Shown: piece after piece, positions 45,144 through 54,665 of the stretch
How the letters are laid out: every line of letters starts with the position of its first letter
Numbering within the stretch: the stretch's first letter is position 1
DNA from: Rhodoferax mekongensis
GTDB lineage: Bacteria; Pseudomonadota; Gammaproteobacteria; Burkholderiales; Burkholderiaceae_C
Length of the DNA stretch: 64,000 bases
Direction of reading: 5' to 3'
Assembly: GCF_032191775.1 (NCBI RefSeq)
Contig: NZ_CP132507.1
Location: 2,133,001-2,197,000, forward strand
Made by a program: the position numbers and the translations under genes
Notes under the pieces: generated by a model
The model's input: only the letters and a program-made list of their open reading frames with translations
Told to the model about the DNA's origin: nothing
Databases searched by the model: none

Positions 45144-45920
45144 TCAGCCTTGGTCGCCACCACCGACGGGAAGTACCGTCCCCGTGATGTAAGACGAACG
45201 GTCCGATGCGAGAAACAGGATGGCTTCAGCCTGCTCATCAAGCGTTCCATAGCGCTTCATCAAAGTGCTTGAAACAGTTTGATCAACGATCTCTTGGTAC
45301 CACGCCTTGTCTTTCCGACCGAGACGGGATGTGTTGCGAGGTATCCGGCGGGGTGGTGCTTCAGTACCGCCAGGTGCAACCGCATTGATGCGGATTCCCC
45401 GTTCGCCGTTTTCGAAAGCCAAGCAGGCTGTCAATGCATTGACCCCGCCTTTCGCTGCCCCATAGGGAACGCGATTGACGCTTCGTGTGGCGATAGAAGA
45501 CACATTGACAATTGCGCCTTTTTTCTTCTTCAGCATGTACGGCAGAACCGCTCGACAACACCACAGTGTGGGAAACAGAGAGCGACGTATTTCAGCCTCA
45601 ACTTCTTTGGGCTCATAGTGCTCAAATGGTTTCGTCCAAATCGTCCCGCCCACGTTGTTCACAAGGATGTCAATCCTCCCAAACGCTTTATGGGTGCGTT
45701 CCGCGGCTTGTTCTGCACCTTCGAATTGCTCCAGATCGGCTTCTATGGCAATGACCTCTGCAAATGCCGAGAGCCGTTCACGCAGACTTTGTATGATGGG
45801 TGATCTGTCTACTAGAGCTAGCCGTGCACCACGAGCTGCGGCAAGTTCGGCAACGCGCTCACCTATGCCTTGTGCGGCGCCTGTGATCAACATCACTTTG
45901 CCTTCAAATTCTGTATTCAT
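45144..45920 (-). CDS. benD: Benzoate cis-diol dehydrogenase
   Basis: A 258-residue short-chain dehydrogenase converting benzoate cis-1,2-dihydrodiol to catechol, CO2 and NADH. The NAD site is VMLITGAAQGIGERVA (about residues 10-24), followed by NNVGGTIW; catalytic Tyr-Lys are in YGAAKGGVNALTAC with Ser upstream in NVSSIATRS. Its ATG overlaps the benC stop (ATGA). Confidence 0.94.
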   Translation of the reverse strand: MNTEFEGKVMLITGAAQGIGERVAELAAARGARLALVDRSPIIQSLRERLSAFAEVIAIEADLEQFEGAEQAAERTHKAFGRIDILVNNVGGTIWTKPFEHYEPKEVEAEIRRSLFPTLWCCRAVLPYMLKKKKGAIVNVSSIATRSVNRVPYGAAKGGVNALTACLAFENGERGIRINAVAPGGTEAPPRRIPRNTSRLGRKDKAWYQEIVDQTVSSTLMKRYGTLDEQAEAILFLASDRSSYITGTVLPVGGGDQG

Positions 45921-46951
45921 GCTGCTTTCTCCAAAGGGGCTGTTGTGGCGTTAGGGGTGAACTTCTCGTAATAGAAATTCGAAGGCTCCAATGCGATGGT
46001 CTTGAAGTGCTTCTGAACTGCCTCCACCATGGGGGGCGGGCCACATAGATAGACGTCCACTGCACCGTCGTGCAGGTACTCGGGCCGCATGTACTGGGTA
46101 ACAAAGCCCTGTCGCTCATGACGGGTTTGGCTGTCTGCGACACACGTGGTGAAGGTGAAATGAGGCATCGATTGAGCAAACTCAGCCAAGCGTTCAACTA
46201 AGACAAGGTCTTGGTCACGCGTGACGCCGTATATCAAATGGATCTTGTGATTTGCCGGTTGTTCCTGAAGGACTGACAGCATCGACAGAAATGGAGCGAG
46301 CCCAGTGCCACCTGCCAAGAAAAGTAGTGGGCGTGTCACGCTTCTAAGATAGAAACTGCCCATGGGTCCAGTTAGTGTCAGGGCCTCCTTTTCAGTGGCA
46401 CTGGACAGCCAAGAACTCATCAAGCCTCCGTTGACCTGCTTGATCAAGAAGGTCATTCGTGAGTTACCCGGGGAAGAACTGAACGAATACGAACGGTGCT
46501 GTCCGCTTCCAGGTACGTCAATATTGACGTATTGACCAGGAAGAAAGCCAGTCGATTCACTTGGCACGTCTAGTGCCAATTCGTAAGCGGCTTCTCCTAG
46601 TCGGGATATGTCAGCAAGCGTCGCTGGGAAGCTCCCGGTACCAGTTTTGCACGCAGTGGATGGAACCGGCACAGATATGACGCAGTCAGAGCGAGGAACC
46701 ATTTGACAGGTGAGGACCAGACCTTTCTCTGCCTCATCTTGGGTCAGCGCCTCCTCAATGTATTCATCACCGAGGTCATAGGTGCCGCTCTCCGCACGGC
46801 ATTTGCAGGTTCCGCATACGCCATCTGAACAGTCCATGGGCAGATTGATGCGATGCCGGAATGCACAGTCGAGTACCTTTTCCTGGGCGCTGCAATCCAC
46901 GAAGCGAGTCACGCCATCTTCGAAATTCAAGGCGATGCGATAGGTGGTCAT
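45917..46951 (-). CDS. benC: Benzoate 1,2-dioxygenase reductase component
   Basis: A 344-residue flavoprotein feeding electrons from NADH to BenAB. The N-terminal plant-type [2Fe-2S] domain has CSDGVCGTCKCRAESG and a later C in VLTCQ. Next are the FAD domain (HRSYSFSS) and the NAD domain (LFLAGGTGLAPFLSML, about residue 210; CGPPPMVEA). Confidence 0.95.
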   Translation of the reverse strand: MTTYRIALNFEDGVTRFVDCSAQEKVLDCAFRHRINLPMDCSDGVCGTCKCRAESGTYDLGDEYIEEALTQDEAEKGLVLTCQMVPRSDCVISVPVPSTACKTGTGSFPATLADISRLGEAAYELALDVPSESTGFLPGQYVNIDVPGSGQHRSYSFSSSPGNSRMTFLIKQVNGGLMSSWLSSATEKEALTLTGPMGSFYLRSVTRPLLFLAGGTGLAPFLSMLSVLQEQPANHKIHLIYGVTRDQDLVLVERLAEFAQSMPHFTFTTCVADSQTRHERQGFVTQYMRPEYLHDGAVDVYLCGPPPMVEAVQKHFKTIALEPSNFYYEKFTPNATTAPLEKAA

Positions 46952-46966
46952 CGTGGGCCTTTCTTC

Positions 46967-47458
46967 TTAGATGTGATACACGTCAATGACTTGACGGATG
47001 TAGTCATTTTTCAAAATGATCTTCTTGCGAATGATCTGAAAATCACCGCCCTCGACCAGCTTGAGCGTCACGAAAATCGAACCGAAGAAGTGATCCGTAG
47101 CCTTGTACCGGTGACTGAGCGTATGCAGGTTGTAACGAACCTCAAGTGAGTCACCGTTATCGGCCAAAACCTCCACGTTGGTGATCATGTGGTTCGTGCG
47201 CGGTTCGGGCATGGAGGCACTCGAGCGTTCCGTCTTGATGCGGAACACACGATCCTCCAAGCCGTTCCGGTTTGGGTAATAGATCAATGAGATCTGGCCA
47301 TGTGGATCGTTCGTGAGTTGATCGTCGTCATCCCATGCAGGCATCCAGTATTCGGCGTCGGGTGCGTAAAGTGCCAGCCAGGATTCCCATTCACGATCGT
47401 CAAGAAAGCGAGCTTCCCGGTACAGAAATGCACATACGGCGTTGTAGTGCTGGTTCAT
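46967..47458 (-). CDS. benB: Benzoate 1,2-dioxygenase small (beta) subunit
   Basis: A 163-residue ring-hydroxylating dioxygenase beta subunit. It has [30 protein letters not shown] and [22 protein letters not shown], typical of the benzoate/toluate branch. It overlaps benA by four bases (ATGA). Confidence 0.95.
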   Translation of the reverse strand: MNQHYNAVCAFLYREARFLDDREWESWLALYAPDAEYWMPAWDDDDQLTNDPHGQISLIYYPNRNGLEDRVFRIKTERSSASMPEPRTNHMITNVEVLADNGDSLEVRYNLHTLSHRYKATDHFFGSIFVTLKLVEGGDFQIIRKKIILKNDYIRQVIDVYHI

Positions 47459-48819
47459 GCCTTTGCTCCTTCACGTTCTTCTTCCAATGCCTTGCGCATG
47501 GTTTGCGCCCAATAGTCGTGTTGACAGACAAACAGCCCTTCGTCCTCGCTGCGACCACCGCTGATAAGGGGCTTCATCCCCATGGTTCGGGCGTTATCGT
47601 CAGGTCCATGCACCCACAAGGGGGCACCTCGGCTTAAGTCATTCCAGGGTGCAGCTTTCCCGGCGTAGCCTGTCTGGCACGAGCGGAATTCCTCCAGGTC
47701 GTCGGCGGTACCCATTCCCGAAACATTGAAGAAGTCTTCGTATTGGCGGATACGTGTTGCTCGGTCGTCAGCACTTTCACCTTTGGGGGCAAAGCAATAA
47801 ATGGTGATTTCTGTCTGATCAACACTGATGGGGCGTGTCACGCGGATCTGCGTGGAGAACTGATCCATCAAGTAGACGTTGGGATAGAGGCACAGGTTTC
47901 GGGTCTGATTCACAATCAGATCCGCCTTGGCTTCACCGAGACGTTCTTTCAATTCTTCTTTGTGACCAAAGATCGGACGCACTTCTGGATTCATGGTTTT
48001 GGTCCACAACAAAATGTGGCCGTTCTCAAACCCATAGACCCCGCCAACGCTTTTGCTCCAACCGTTGGCATCCACGGCTTTGGTGCCTCCGTCTTTGCGG
48101 CGTCCCATCGTGGCAGCGTAGTTCCAGTGCACGGAGCTGACGTGATAACCATCGCTTCCGTTCTCCATCTGGAGTTTCCAGTTGCCGTCGTAGGTGTAAG
48201 TAGAGTTACCGCGAAGCACTTCCAAGCCGTGAGGAGCCTGCTCGACGATTTGATCGATCACAACCTTTGTTTCACCCAGGAAGTCCTGCAGTGGTTGGAC
48301 GTCAGCGTTCAAGCTCCCAAACAAAAAGCCTTTGTAGCTTTCAAAACGAGCGACCTTCTTCAGGTCGTGTGAGCCCCCGGTATTGAACTGAATGGGGTAC
48401 TCCGTGGTCTTTTCATCTTTGACCTTCAGTAGCTTCCCCGTGTTGGCAAATGTCCATCCATGGAACGGGCAAGTGAAACTACCTTTGTTGCCGTGTTTGC
48501 GCCGGCACAACATGGCACCCCTATGAGCACAAGCATTGATAACTGCATTCAGATTTCCATCTTTGCCGCGCGTGATGACGATAGGTTGGCGGCCGATGTA
48601 AGTGGTGAAGTAGTCGTTGATCTCAGGTATCTGGCTTTCGTGCGCCAAGTACACCCAGTTGCCTTCAAAGATGTGCTTCATCTCCAGTTCAAAGAGATCT
48701 GGATCAGTGAAGATGTCGCGTCGGCAGCGGAAAACGCCGTTTTCCTTGTCGTCCTGCAAGGCCGTGTTCAACAGCTTTTCAACGTCGGCATATTTATCGA
48801 CGGATACGGTTGTGGTCAT
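47455..48819 (-). CDS. benA: Benzoate 1,2-dioxygenase large (alpha) subunit
   Basis: Catalytic subunit that adds O2 to benzoate. It has 454 residues. Rieske ligands are in CAHRGAMLC and CPFHGWTF (about residues 95-120); the mononuclear iron ligands are in [17 protein letters not shown] (two His, about residue 220) and a later Asp. The presence of benD downstream separates it from anthranilate dioxygenase. It is 115 bases from catA; that gap holds a 7-bp hairpin (48851-48868). Confidence 0.95.
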   Translation of the reverse strand: MTTTVSVDKYADVEKLLNTALQDDKENGVFRCRRDIFTDPDLFELEMKHIFEGNWVYLAHESQIPEINDYFTTYIGRQPIVITRGKDGNLNAVINACAHRGAMLCRRKHGNKGSFTCPFHGWTFANTGKLLKVKDEKTTEYPIQFNTGGSHDLKKVARFESYKGFLFGSLNADVQPLQDFLGETKVVIDQIVEQAPHGLEVLRGNSTYTYDGNWKLQMENGSDGYHVSSVHWNYAATMGRRKDGGTKAVDANGWSKSVGGVYGFENGHILLWTKTMNPEVRPIFGHKEELKERLGEAKADLIVNQTRNLCLYPNVYLMDQFSTQIRVTRPISVDQTEITIYCFAPKGESADDRATRIRQYEDFFNVSGMGTADDLEEFRSCQTGYAGKAAPWNDLSRGAPLWVHGPDDNARTMGMKPLISGGRSEDEGLFVCQHDYWAQTMRKALEEEREGAKA

Positions 48820-48934
48820 GGGAGTGCATCCTTAGGGGTGAGGTCATCCGCCGCGACAAACGTCGCGGTTTCTTTCAATCGGAAAAACAGGGCGGGGCCG
48901 GTTTAAGTGATGCCGGTCTGGCCCTGGTCAAATA

Positions 48935-49870
48935 TCAGGCTGCCATGCGAGGGCGGTCGACAAGCTGGTTGTCCACGCCGTCAACCAAAGCGCTGAGAGT
49001 GATGTCGAACTCGATCTCTGCGAAAGGTGCGCTCAGGCCATTTGCCTTGATGCTTGCGGCATCTTTGCGTTCCACCAATGGGGGAACCAGTCCTTCCCGG
49101 GTTGCATAAGCAAAGTCATCATTCACCAATGGATCGCCATCGATATTGATTTGGGTAGTCAGCTTGCGATGGCCATCTGCAGAGACAAAGAAATGAATGT
49201 GAGCGGGACGATTGCCATGGCGACCGATTTGGTTGAGCAAAGCTTGGGTCGGACCATCCGGTGGGCAGCCATAGCCGACTGGAACAATGCTTTGAAACTT
49301 GTAACGACCCTGAGCGTCCGTCACGATCGTGCGGCGCATATTGAAGGGTTTTTGCTCGCCTGTAGGATCAAAATGGGAGTAGAAGCCTTTGGTGTTTGCG
49401 TGCCACACCTCCACTGTTGCCCCAGCGGCCGGCTTGCCGCTCGCATCGAACACAGTGCCATGCATGATCAGCGTTTTGCCAGCCGTATCACTGCCATCGT
49501 CCAGCCGGGCAAATCCTTGGGCTACTGGTGCGCCTGCCACGTACAGTGGTCCTTCAATAGTCCGAGGTGTTCCGTTCACGATGCCAATAGCAGCATCTTC
49601 TGCATCCATGCGCATATCGAAATAACGGTCCAAGCCCAATCCGGGGGACAACAAGCCAGCCTCGCTGCGCGCGCCAAGTTGGTTCAAATATGCGATGCCT
49701 GCCCAGTATTCATCCGAAGTGATGTCCAGATCTTCGATCGCCTTGAACAAGTCCGAAAGGATCCGGTGAACGATCGTCTTGGTTCGAGGATTGCCGCCTT
49801 TTTGCGTCATTCCACTTGCCAGTTTCAGGAAGTCTTGAACTTCAGATGTATTAAAGATTGCTACGGTCAT
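48935..49870 (-). CDS. catA: Catechol 1,2-dioxygenase
   Basis: A 311-residue intradiol dioxygenase cleaving catechol to cis,cis-muconate. The helical N-terminal linker region is followed by the iron site: GPLYVAGAPVAQGFAR (Tyr), KGFYSHFDPTGEQKPFNMRRT (Tyr), and HGNRPAHIHFFVSADGHRKLTTQI (two His). Length and motifs match CatA rather than chlorocatechol dioxygenase. It lies 76 bases from catB. Confidence 0.95.
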   Translation of the reverse strand: MTVAIFNTSEVQDFLKLASGMTQKGGNPRTKTIVHRILSDLFKAIEDLDITSDEYWAGIAYLNQLGARSEAGLLSPGLGLDRYFDMRMDAEDAAIGIVNGTPRTIEGPLYVAGAPVAQGFARLDDGSDTAGKTLIMHGTVFDASGKPAAGATVEVWHANTKGFYSHFDPTGEQKPFNMRRTIVTDAQGRYKFQSIVPVGYGCPPDGPTQALLNQIGRHGNRPAHIHFFVSADGHRKLTTQINIDGDPLVNDDFAYATREGLVPPLVERKDAASIKANGLSAPFAEIEFDITLSALVDGVDNQLVDRPRMAA

Positions 49871-49946
49871 GGTTGTCTCCTTGTATGGATGGGTTACTAC
49901 TTGGGAAAATTGGGGCCTTGGATTTACCTGTTACCCCTTGGAAAAA

Positions 49947-51149
49947 TCAGTGGGTGGACACCTTTGGGGTGTTGAGCTTTCGGACCTTGTCACGACGGAA
50001 GAACTCCAATCGCTCTTCGTCCAAGCTGATACCTAGACCTGGGCTGGATGGAACCTCAAGGTGGAAGTCCCGGTACTCCAGGGGCTTGGTCAGAATTTCT
50101 TCTGTGAGGAGCAGGGGGCCGAACAATTCAGTGCCCCAGCGCAGTTCGCGGAATGTCGAAAAGACATGGGCTGAGGCAATCGAACCGACAGCGCCTTCCA
50201 ACATCGTTCCGCCATAAAGAGCGATGTTTGCGGCCTCTGCGATACCTGCAACTTGCTGTGCCGCTTGAAGTCCGCCGGATTGCTCAGTTTTGATTGCGAA
50301 AACATCTGCGCCTGCGAGCTTTGCAATGCTGAAAGCTGAGGCGGGTCCAACTAGTGATTCGTCCGCCATGATGGCGATGGGGTACTTACCTGTGAGTCGC
50401 GCCATCGCTTCGATGTGGGCGACCGGTTGCTCTACCAATTCGCAGCCGGCATCCACCAGCCCTGCTAATCCGTAATGCGCTTGCAGCTCAGTCCACGCCA
50501 TGTTCACATCCACCCGGACTGAGGCTGAGTCACCCAAAGCCCTCTTAATGGCTGCAACATGCGCGACGTCCTCACGGACTGACTTGCGACCGATCTTCAG
50601 CTTGAATATGCAATGCCTTCGCAGTTCCAACATTTGTTGGGCTTCATTGATGTCGCGCTCGGTATCACCTGATGCCAAGGTCCATGCAACCGGTAAACGG
50701 TCGTGCTGTCGTCCACCCAAAAGTTCTGAAACTGGCAATCCGACCCGGTGGCCCAAAGCGTCAAACAGCGCGGTTTCAACGGCACATTTGGCAAAGCGGT
50801 TTTCACGGATAGAGCTGTTGAGTTGTGCCATCAATGCCGACACACGGTTGGCATCCTTGCCCACCATCTGTGGAGCGAAGTAGGTATCTATTGCCAACTT
50901 CATACCCTCGGGGGATTCACCGCCGTAGGCCAGTCCGCCGATTGTTGTTCCCTCTCCAATGCCTGTAGTTCCATCGCTGCATCGAACGCGGACAAGCATG
51001 AGGGTTTGGCCATTCATGGTGGCCATCGACAATTTGTGGGGGCGAATGGTTGGCAGGTCAACCAACAGGGTCTCCACCGATTCAATCGCGATGGTTCCGC
51101 CTGTCATTCCCAAGGGTGCGTGTGAAAGAGGTAGAGGTGTGTGTTGCAT
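49947..51149 (-). CDS. catB: Muconate cycloisomerase
   Basis: A 400-residue enolase-superfamily enzyme making muconolactone from cis,cis-muconate with Mn2+. Features are the N-terminal cap, then FKLKIGRKSVREDVAHV (catalytic Lys region, about residue 180), RVDVNMAW (metal Asp), VEQPVA and IMADESLVGP (metal Glu and Asp), and DVFAIKTEQSGG. The N-terminus may be 14 residues shorter (ATG 51107); neither start has a good ribosome site. First gene of the leftward cluster, divergent from the LysR regulator. Confidence 0.93.
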   Translation of the reverse strand: MQHTPLPLSHAPLGMTGGTIAIESVETLLVDLPTIRPHKLSMATMNGQTLMLVRVRCSDGTTGIGEGTTIGGLAYGGESPEGMKLAIDTYFAPQMVGKDANRVSALMAQLNSSIRENRFAKCAVETALFDALGHRVGLPVSELLGGRQHDRLPVAWTLASGDTERDINEAQQMLELRRHCIFKLKIGRKSVREDVAHVAAIKRALGDSASVRVDVNMAWTELQAHYGLAGLVDAGCELVEQPVAHIEAMARLTGKYPIAIMADESLVGPASAFSIAKLAGADVFAIKTEQSGGLQAAQQVAGIAEAANIALYGGTMLEGAVGSIASAHVFSTFRELRWGTELFGPLLLTEEILTKPLEYRDFHLEVPSSPGLGISLDEERLEFFRRDKVRKLNTPKVSTH

Positions 51150-51206
51150 GGGTGGTATTGAAATGCGCCAGGCGTTTTCAATCCAACACCGAATTAGTCT
51201 TGCTCC

Positions 51207-51221
51207 ATACCTATTTCATAT
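51207..51221. promoter_or_regulatory. LysR-type operator candidate before catB
   Basis: ATAC-N7-ATAT (spacer CTATTTC), one mismatch to ATAC-N7-GTAT known for BenM/CatM-type regulators. It lies 58 bases upstream of catB and 72 upstream of the divergent LysR gene, the usual place. Confidence 0.6.
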
Positions 51222-51292
51222 AGTTATGATGTTTTGTGTTAAATATCAATGACTTACAGAGCACCCATCCTTGATTGGTATGGTTTACCCTA

Positions 51293-52297
51293 ATGGACTT
51301 ACGTCAATTGCGCTATTTCGTGGCTGTAGCTACGACTAAAAACTTCACTCGTGCAGCTGAGCAAATGCACATTGCTCAGCCGCCCCTTAGCCGCCAGATA
51401 CAGCTATTGGAGGAAGAGCTTGGTGTGGTCTTGATACAGCGCGACAGTCGGCCTTTGCGATTGACCGAGGCGGGGCGGGCGTTCTATGAGCAGTCGTTAC
51501 AGGTGCTGCACAGGGTTGAGCAAATGAAAACCGGGGCCCGACAAGTAGGGCGGAATCAGCGGCAATCCGTCTCTATTGCGTACGTTGCTTCGACACTGTA
51601 CGGCGGGCTTCCCATGTTGATCCGTATGTTTCGCAAGCGATATCCCGACACTGACGTGAACCTTGTAGACCTTAGTTCAGTCCATCAAATATCCGAACTG
51701 AAATCCGGACGAATTGATATTGGCTTCGGACGTATCCGGACCCGAGACGCCTCTGTCTCCAGAGTGGTGTTGCGAGAGGAGCGACTGGTAGTTGCATTAC
51801 CTCCAAGTTCACCGCTGGCAAGCACCAACGAGCGGATCTTGCTCAAGGAGTTGGCGGGTCAACGTCTCATCGTGTTTCCGAAAGAGCCGCGTCCCAGCTA
51901 TGCGGACCATGTGTTGAGTCTCATCCATGACCAGGATATTCAACTCAGTGAAGTACACGAGGTTCGAGAGTTGCAAGCAGCACTTGGCTTGGTCGCATCA
52001 GAAATGGGAGTCTGCATCATCCCCGCTGCGGCTCGAGCAAGGACAGATTTGGTCTACAGAGTCATTGAGGATGAACGGGCTACTTCCCCCATCATCTTGA
52101 GTCATCGATTGAACGACGATTCTTGGTATATCACCGCGATCAAAGAGCTGATTGTTGAAATGTATGCCCAGAATCCTCCATGGCTTGACATGGAGACTAA
52201 TGCCTTCCCCTCATCACTCAGCAAAGAGGCTTTGGCTGCTCGTGTTGATGAGAAATCTCGACCGAGATCGAGCTCAAAAAAGAAACAGACTGATTAA
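51293..52297 (+). CDS. LysR-family regulator, CatR/BenM-like
   Basis: A 334-residue regulator. The N-terminal HTH MDLRQLRYFVAVATTKNFTRAAEQMHIAQPPLSRQI is nearly typical of CatR/BenM/CatM, and the effector domain contains SIAYVASTLYGGLPMLIR. The start MDLRQL is at 51293; the frame opens six codons earlier. Divergent from catB, it probably activates cat/ben with muconate and possibly benzoate. The C-terminus (SRPRSSSKKKQ) is basic and unusually long. Confidence 0.9.
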   Translation: MDLRQLRYFVAVATTKNFTRAAEQMHIAQPPLSRQIQLLEEELGVVLIQRDSRPLRLTEAGRAFYEQSLQVLHRVEQMKTGARQVGRNQRQSVSIAYVASTLYGGLPMLIRMFRKRYPDTDVNLVDLSSVHQISELKSGRIDIGFGRIRTRDASVSRVVLREERLVVALPPSSPLASTNERILLKELAGQRLIVFPKEPRPSYADHVLSLIHDQDIQLSEVHEVRELQAALGLVASEMGVCIIPAAARARTDLVYRVIEDERATSPIILSHRLNDDSWYITAIKELIVEMYAQNPPWLDMETNAFPSSLSKEALAARVDEKSRPRSSSKKKQTD

Positions 52298-52352
52298 AGT
52301 GCAGACCCCACGGATGATTTGTTGCCTTGTCTCGCATTGATGTCCGGGACAA

Positions 52353-53186
52353 TTAGAAGTGCTGTCGGCCTAGCATTTTCGAAATACTGGACGCTGCCGC
52401 CAAGAGCGGTTCGAGCATCCTCTCCTGCATTACGGAGGCACTAGTTCGGTTGGCTTGCCCGCTGATGTTCAAGGCGGCCAATATGGTCCCGTTGCGATCG
52501 CGGATGGGAGCGGCCATTGAAATCAAGCCTTCTTCCAGCTCTTGGTCGACTTGCGACCAGCCCTGCTGCCGAATCTGCGCAATGCAGTCCATCAGATCCT
52601 CAACACTCACCTTGGTTTTCGGGGTGCGCGCCATAGGTTTTGACTGGATCAATCTCGTCCGTAACTCATCTTCTGGTAGTCCGGCAAGCAGCATCCGACC
52701 CATGGATGTGCAATAAGCAGGAAGCCTCGATCCAACACCTAAGTTGATGCTCATGATTTTCTGTGTTGGCACTCGGAGTACATACACGATGTCCGTGCCA
52801 TCGAGAACCGCGGCGGAGCAGGACTCTTTCACATCTGCCACCAGCTTTTCCATGACAGGTTCAGCGAGGTTCCAAAAAGGCAGCGAAGAGAGATAGGCAA
52901 AGCCGAGATCAAGGATCCGCGGTGAAAGCTGAAACAAGCGTCCATCGTGTCTCACATAACCCAATGTATGCAAGGTCAACAAGATGCGCCTGGCACCGGC
53001 GCGCGTCAGGCCTGTTCGCTCGGCAACTTCTGTAAGGGTCTGCCTCTGAGATTCAGCGCTGAATGAACGGATCACCTCAAGCCCACGGGCAAAAGATTGC
53101 ACGTAGTTGTCCCCGGGTTCTTGCGGGAGAGAGGCTTCATCAGTGGGTGATTTGGTCATTAGCGATTTGCGAGTAGGTGTTGCCAC
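52353..53186 (-). CDS. IclR-family regulator, PcaR/PobR-like
   Basis: A 277-residue regulator. The winged helix (about residues 28-90) includes GLEVIRSFSAESQRQTLTEVAERTGLTRAGARRILLTL, a near-standard PcaR/PcaU opening, followed by the IclR effector domain with SCSAAVLDGTDIVYVLRV and AYCTSMGRMLLA. The frame begins with GTG 53186 (AAGGG ten bases upstream); ATG 53159 is the alternative. It is divergent from pcaIJF, so it probably controls them with 3-oxoadipate. Confidence 0.9.
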   Translation of the reverse strand: MATPTRKSLMTKSPTDEASLPQEPGDNYVQSFARGLEVIRSFSAESQRQTLTEVAERTGLTRAGARRILLTLHTLGYVRHDGRLFQLSPRILDLGFAYLSSLPFWNLAEPVMEKLVADVKESCSAAVLDGTDIVYVLRVPTQKIMSINLGVGSRLPAYCTSMGRMLLAGLPEDELRTRLIQSKPMARTPKTKVSVEDLMDCIAQIRQQGWSQVDQELEEGLISMAAPIRDRNGTILAALNISGQANRTSASVMQERMLEPLLAAASSISKMLGRQHF

Positions 53187-53216
53187 ATTGTAAAAACCCT
53201 TCTAGAATTCTAATAA

Positions 53217-53240
53217 CGAACAAGAGTTCAATATGCGAAC
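53217..53240. promoter_or_regulatory. Candidate IclR operator before pcaI
   Basis: Three half sites in a row: CGAAC (53217), GTTC (53226) and GCGAAC (53235), roughly ten bases apart. PcaR/PcaU-type proteins bind such repeated GTTCG-like decamers. It lies 40 bases before pcaI and 31 after the IclR start. Confidence 0.45.
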
Positions 53241-53279
53241 AATTTAATTTCGCTTCCATATCCTTGCAAAGGTATTTCC

Positions 53280-53996
53280 ATGATTAACAAGATTGCGTTG
53301 TCAGTTGCGGACGCATTGGTCGATGTGAAAGACGGCTCAACAGTGATGATTGGCGGCTTCGGCACAGCCGGTATTCCCATAGAGTTGATTGATGGTCTGA
53401 TAGAGCAGGGCGCAAAGAACCTGACATTGGTCAACAACAATGCCGGCAATGGCGATACCGGTCTGGCTGCTTTGCTCAGCGCTGGCAGGGTTCGCAAAAT
53501 CATCTGCAGCTTTCCCCGTCAGGCGGACAGCCACGTGTTTGATGCCCTGTACCGGAGCAAAAAACTAGAGCTGGAGTTGGTGCCCCAGGGTAACTTGGCT
53601 GAGCGAATTCGCGCTGCTGGTGCAGGAATAGGCGCTTTCTTTTCTCCAACTGGGTACGGTACAGATCTGGCGAAAAACTCTGATGGAACAGCACGCGAAA
53701 CCCGGGAAATCGACGGCAAGCACTTTGTCTTGGAAATGCCAATTCATGCGGATATCGCATTGATCAAGGCGGAGGCTGGTGACCGTTGGGGCAACCTGAC
53801 CTACCGAAAAGCAGCGCGTAATTTCGGACCCGTAATGGCCATGGCCGCCCGTAAAACCATTGCAACCGTCCACGAAATCGTGGAGTTGGGCAGCCTAGAC
53901 CCCGAGTCCATCATTACGCCTGGAATCTTTGTACAGAGCATCGTAAAAATAGACCGTGTGGCAACTCAGGCCGGCGGCTTCAAAAAGGCAGCATGA
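53280..53996 (+). CDS. pcaI: 3-oxoadipate CoA-transferase subunit A
   Basis: A 238-residue alpha subunit of succinyl-CoA:3-oxoadipate CoA-transferase. It has VKDGSTVMIGGFGTAGIP (family signature, about residues 18-35), NNAGNGDTGLAAL, GTDLA and the C-terminal DPESIITPGIFV. Its stop overlaps pcaJ (ATGA). Confidence 0.93.
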   Translation: MINKIALSVADALVDVKDGSTVMIGGFGTAGIPIELIDGLIEQGAKNLTLVNNNAGNGDTGLAALLSAGRVRKIICSFPRQADSHVFDALYRSKKLELELVPQGNLAERIRAAGAGIGAFFSPTGYGTDLAKNSDGTARETREIDGKHFVLEMPIHADIALIKAEAGDRWGNLTYRKAARNFGPVMAMAARKTIATVHEIVELGSLDPESIITPGIFVQSIVKIDRVATQAGGFKKAA

Positions 53997-54640
53997 CCAT
54001 GAATTACAAAAAACGCAGCAAAGACGAGCTGGCCGCACGTGTGGCACAGGACATTTTTGATGGGGCTACGGTTAATCTAGGAATTGGGATGCCCACCCTG
54101 GTTGCAAACCATATTCCACAGAACATGGAAGTCATTCTCCATAGCGAGAATGGAATTTTGGGAATGGGACCTGCGCCCCAATCGGGAGATGAGGATTACG
54201 ACCTGATCAATGCGGGAAAGCAACCCGTAACTTTGCTCAAGGGCGGTGCCTATTTCCACCATGCAGACAGCTTTGCCATGATGCGTGGAGGTCATTTGGA
54301 CATCTGTGTACTTGGTGCATTTCAGGTGTCCTCAACGGGAGACCTTGCAAACTGGAGCACCGGCGAAGAGGGTGCAATTCCTGCGGTGGGAGGTGCCATG
54401 GACCTTGCAATTGGCGCCAAACAAACCTGGGTCATGATGGATTTGCTGACGAAATCTGGACAGAGCAAAGTTGTACCGACCTGTACCTATCCACTCACGG
54501 GCATTGCCTGTGTCAAGCGAATCTACGCGGATCTCGCGACCCTGGACTGCACTCCCCAAGGCCTCAAGTTGGTGGATAAGGTGGATGGTCTATCCCATGC
54601 AGAACTCGAACAACTCTTAGGAATGCCTGTCGGCGTTTGA
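53993..54640 (+). CDS. pcaJ: 3-oxoadipate CoA-transferase subunit B
   Basis: A 215-residue beta subunit. The active-site Glu lies in ILHSENGILGMGP (about residue 52), in the typical SENG signature. VNLGIGMPTLVAN precedes it. The ATG overlaps the pcaI stop; a second ATG is two codons downstream. Confidence 0.94.
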   Translation: MTMNYKKRSKDELAARVAQDIFDGATVNLGIGMPTLVANHIPQNMEVILHSENGILGMGPAPQSGDEDYDLINAGKQPVTLLKGGAYFHHADSFAMMRGGHLDICVLGAFQVSSTGDLANWSTGEEGAIPAVGGAMDLAIGAKQTWVMMDLLTKSGQSKVVPTCTYPLTGIACVKRIYADLATLDCTPQGLKLVDKVDGLSHAELEQLLGMPVGV

Positions 54641-54665
54641 ACATCTGATCCAGAGGAAAACAACT

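Noticed and set aside
48851..48868. Hairpin CCGCGAC-AAAC-GTCGCGG as a terminator between catA and benA
   Set aside because: On the transcribed strand no T-run follows, so it is not an intrinsic terminator; left as an unexplained hairpin.
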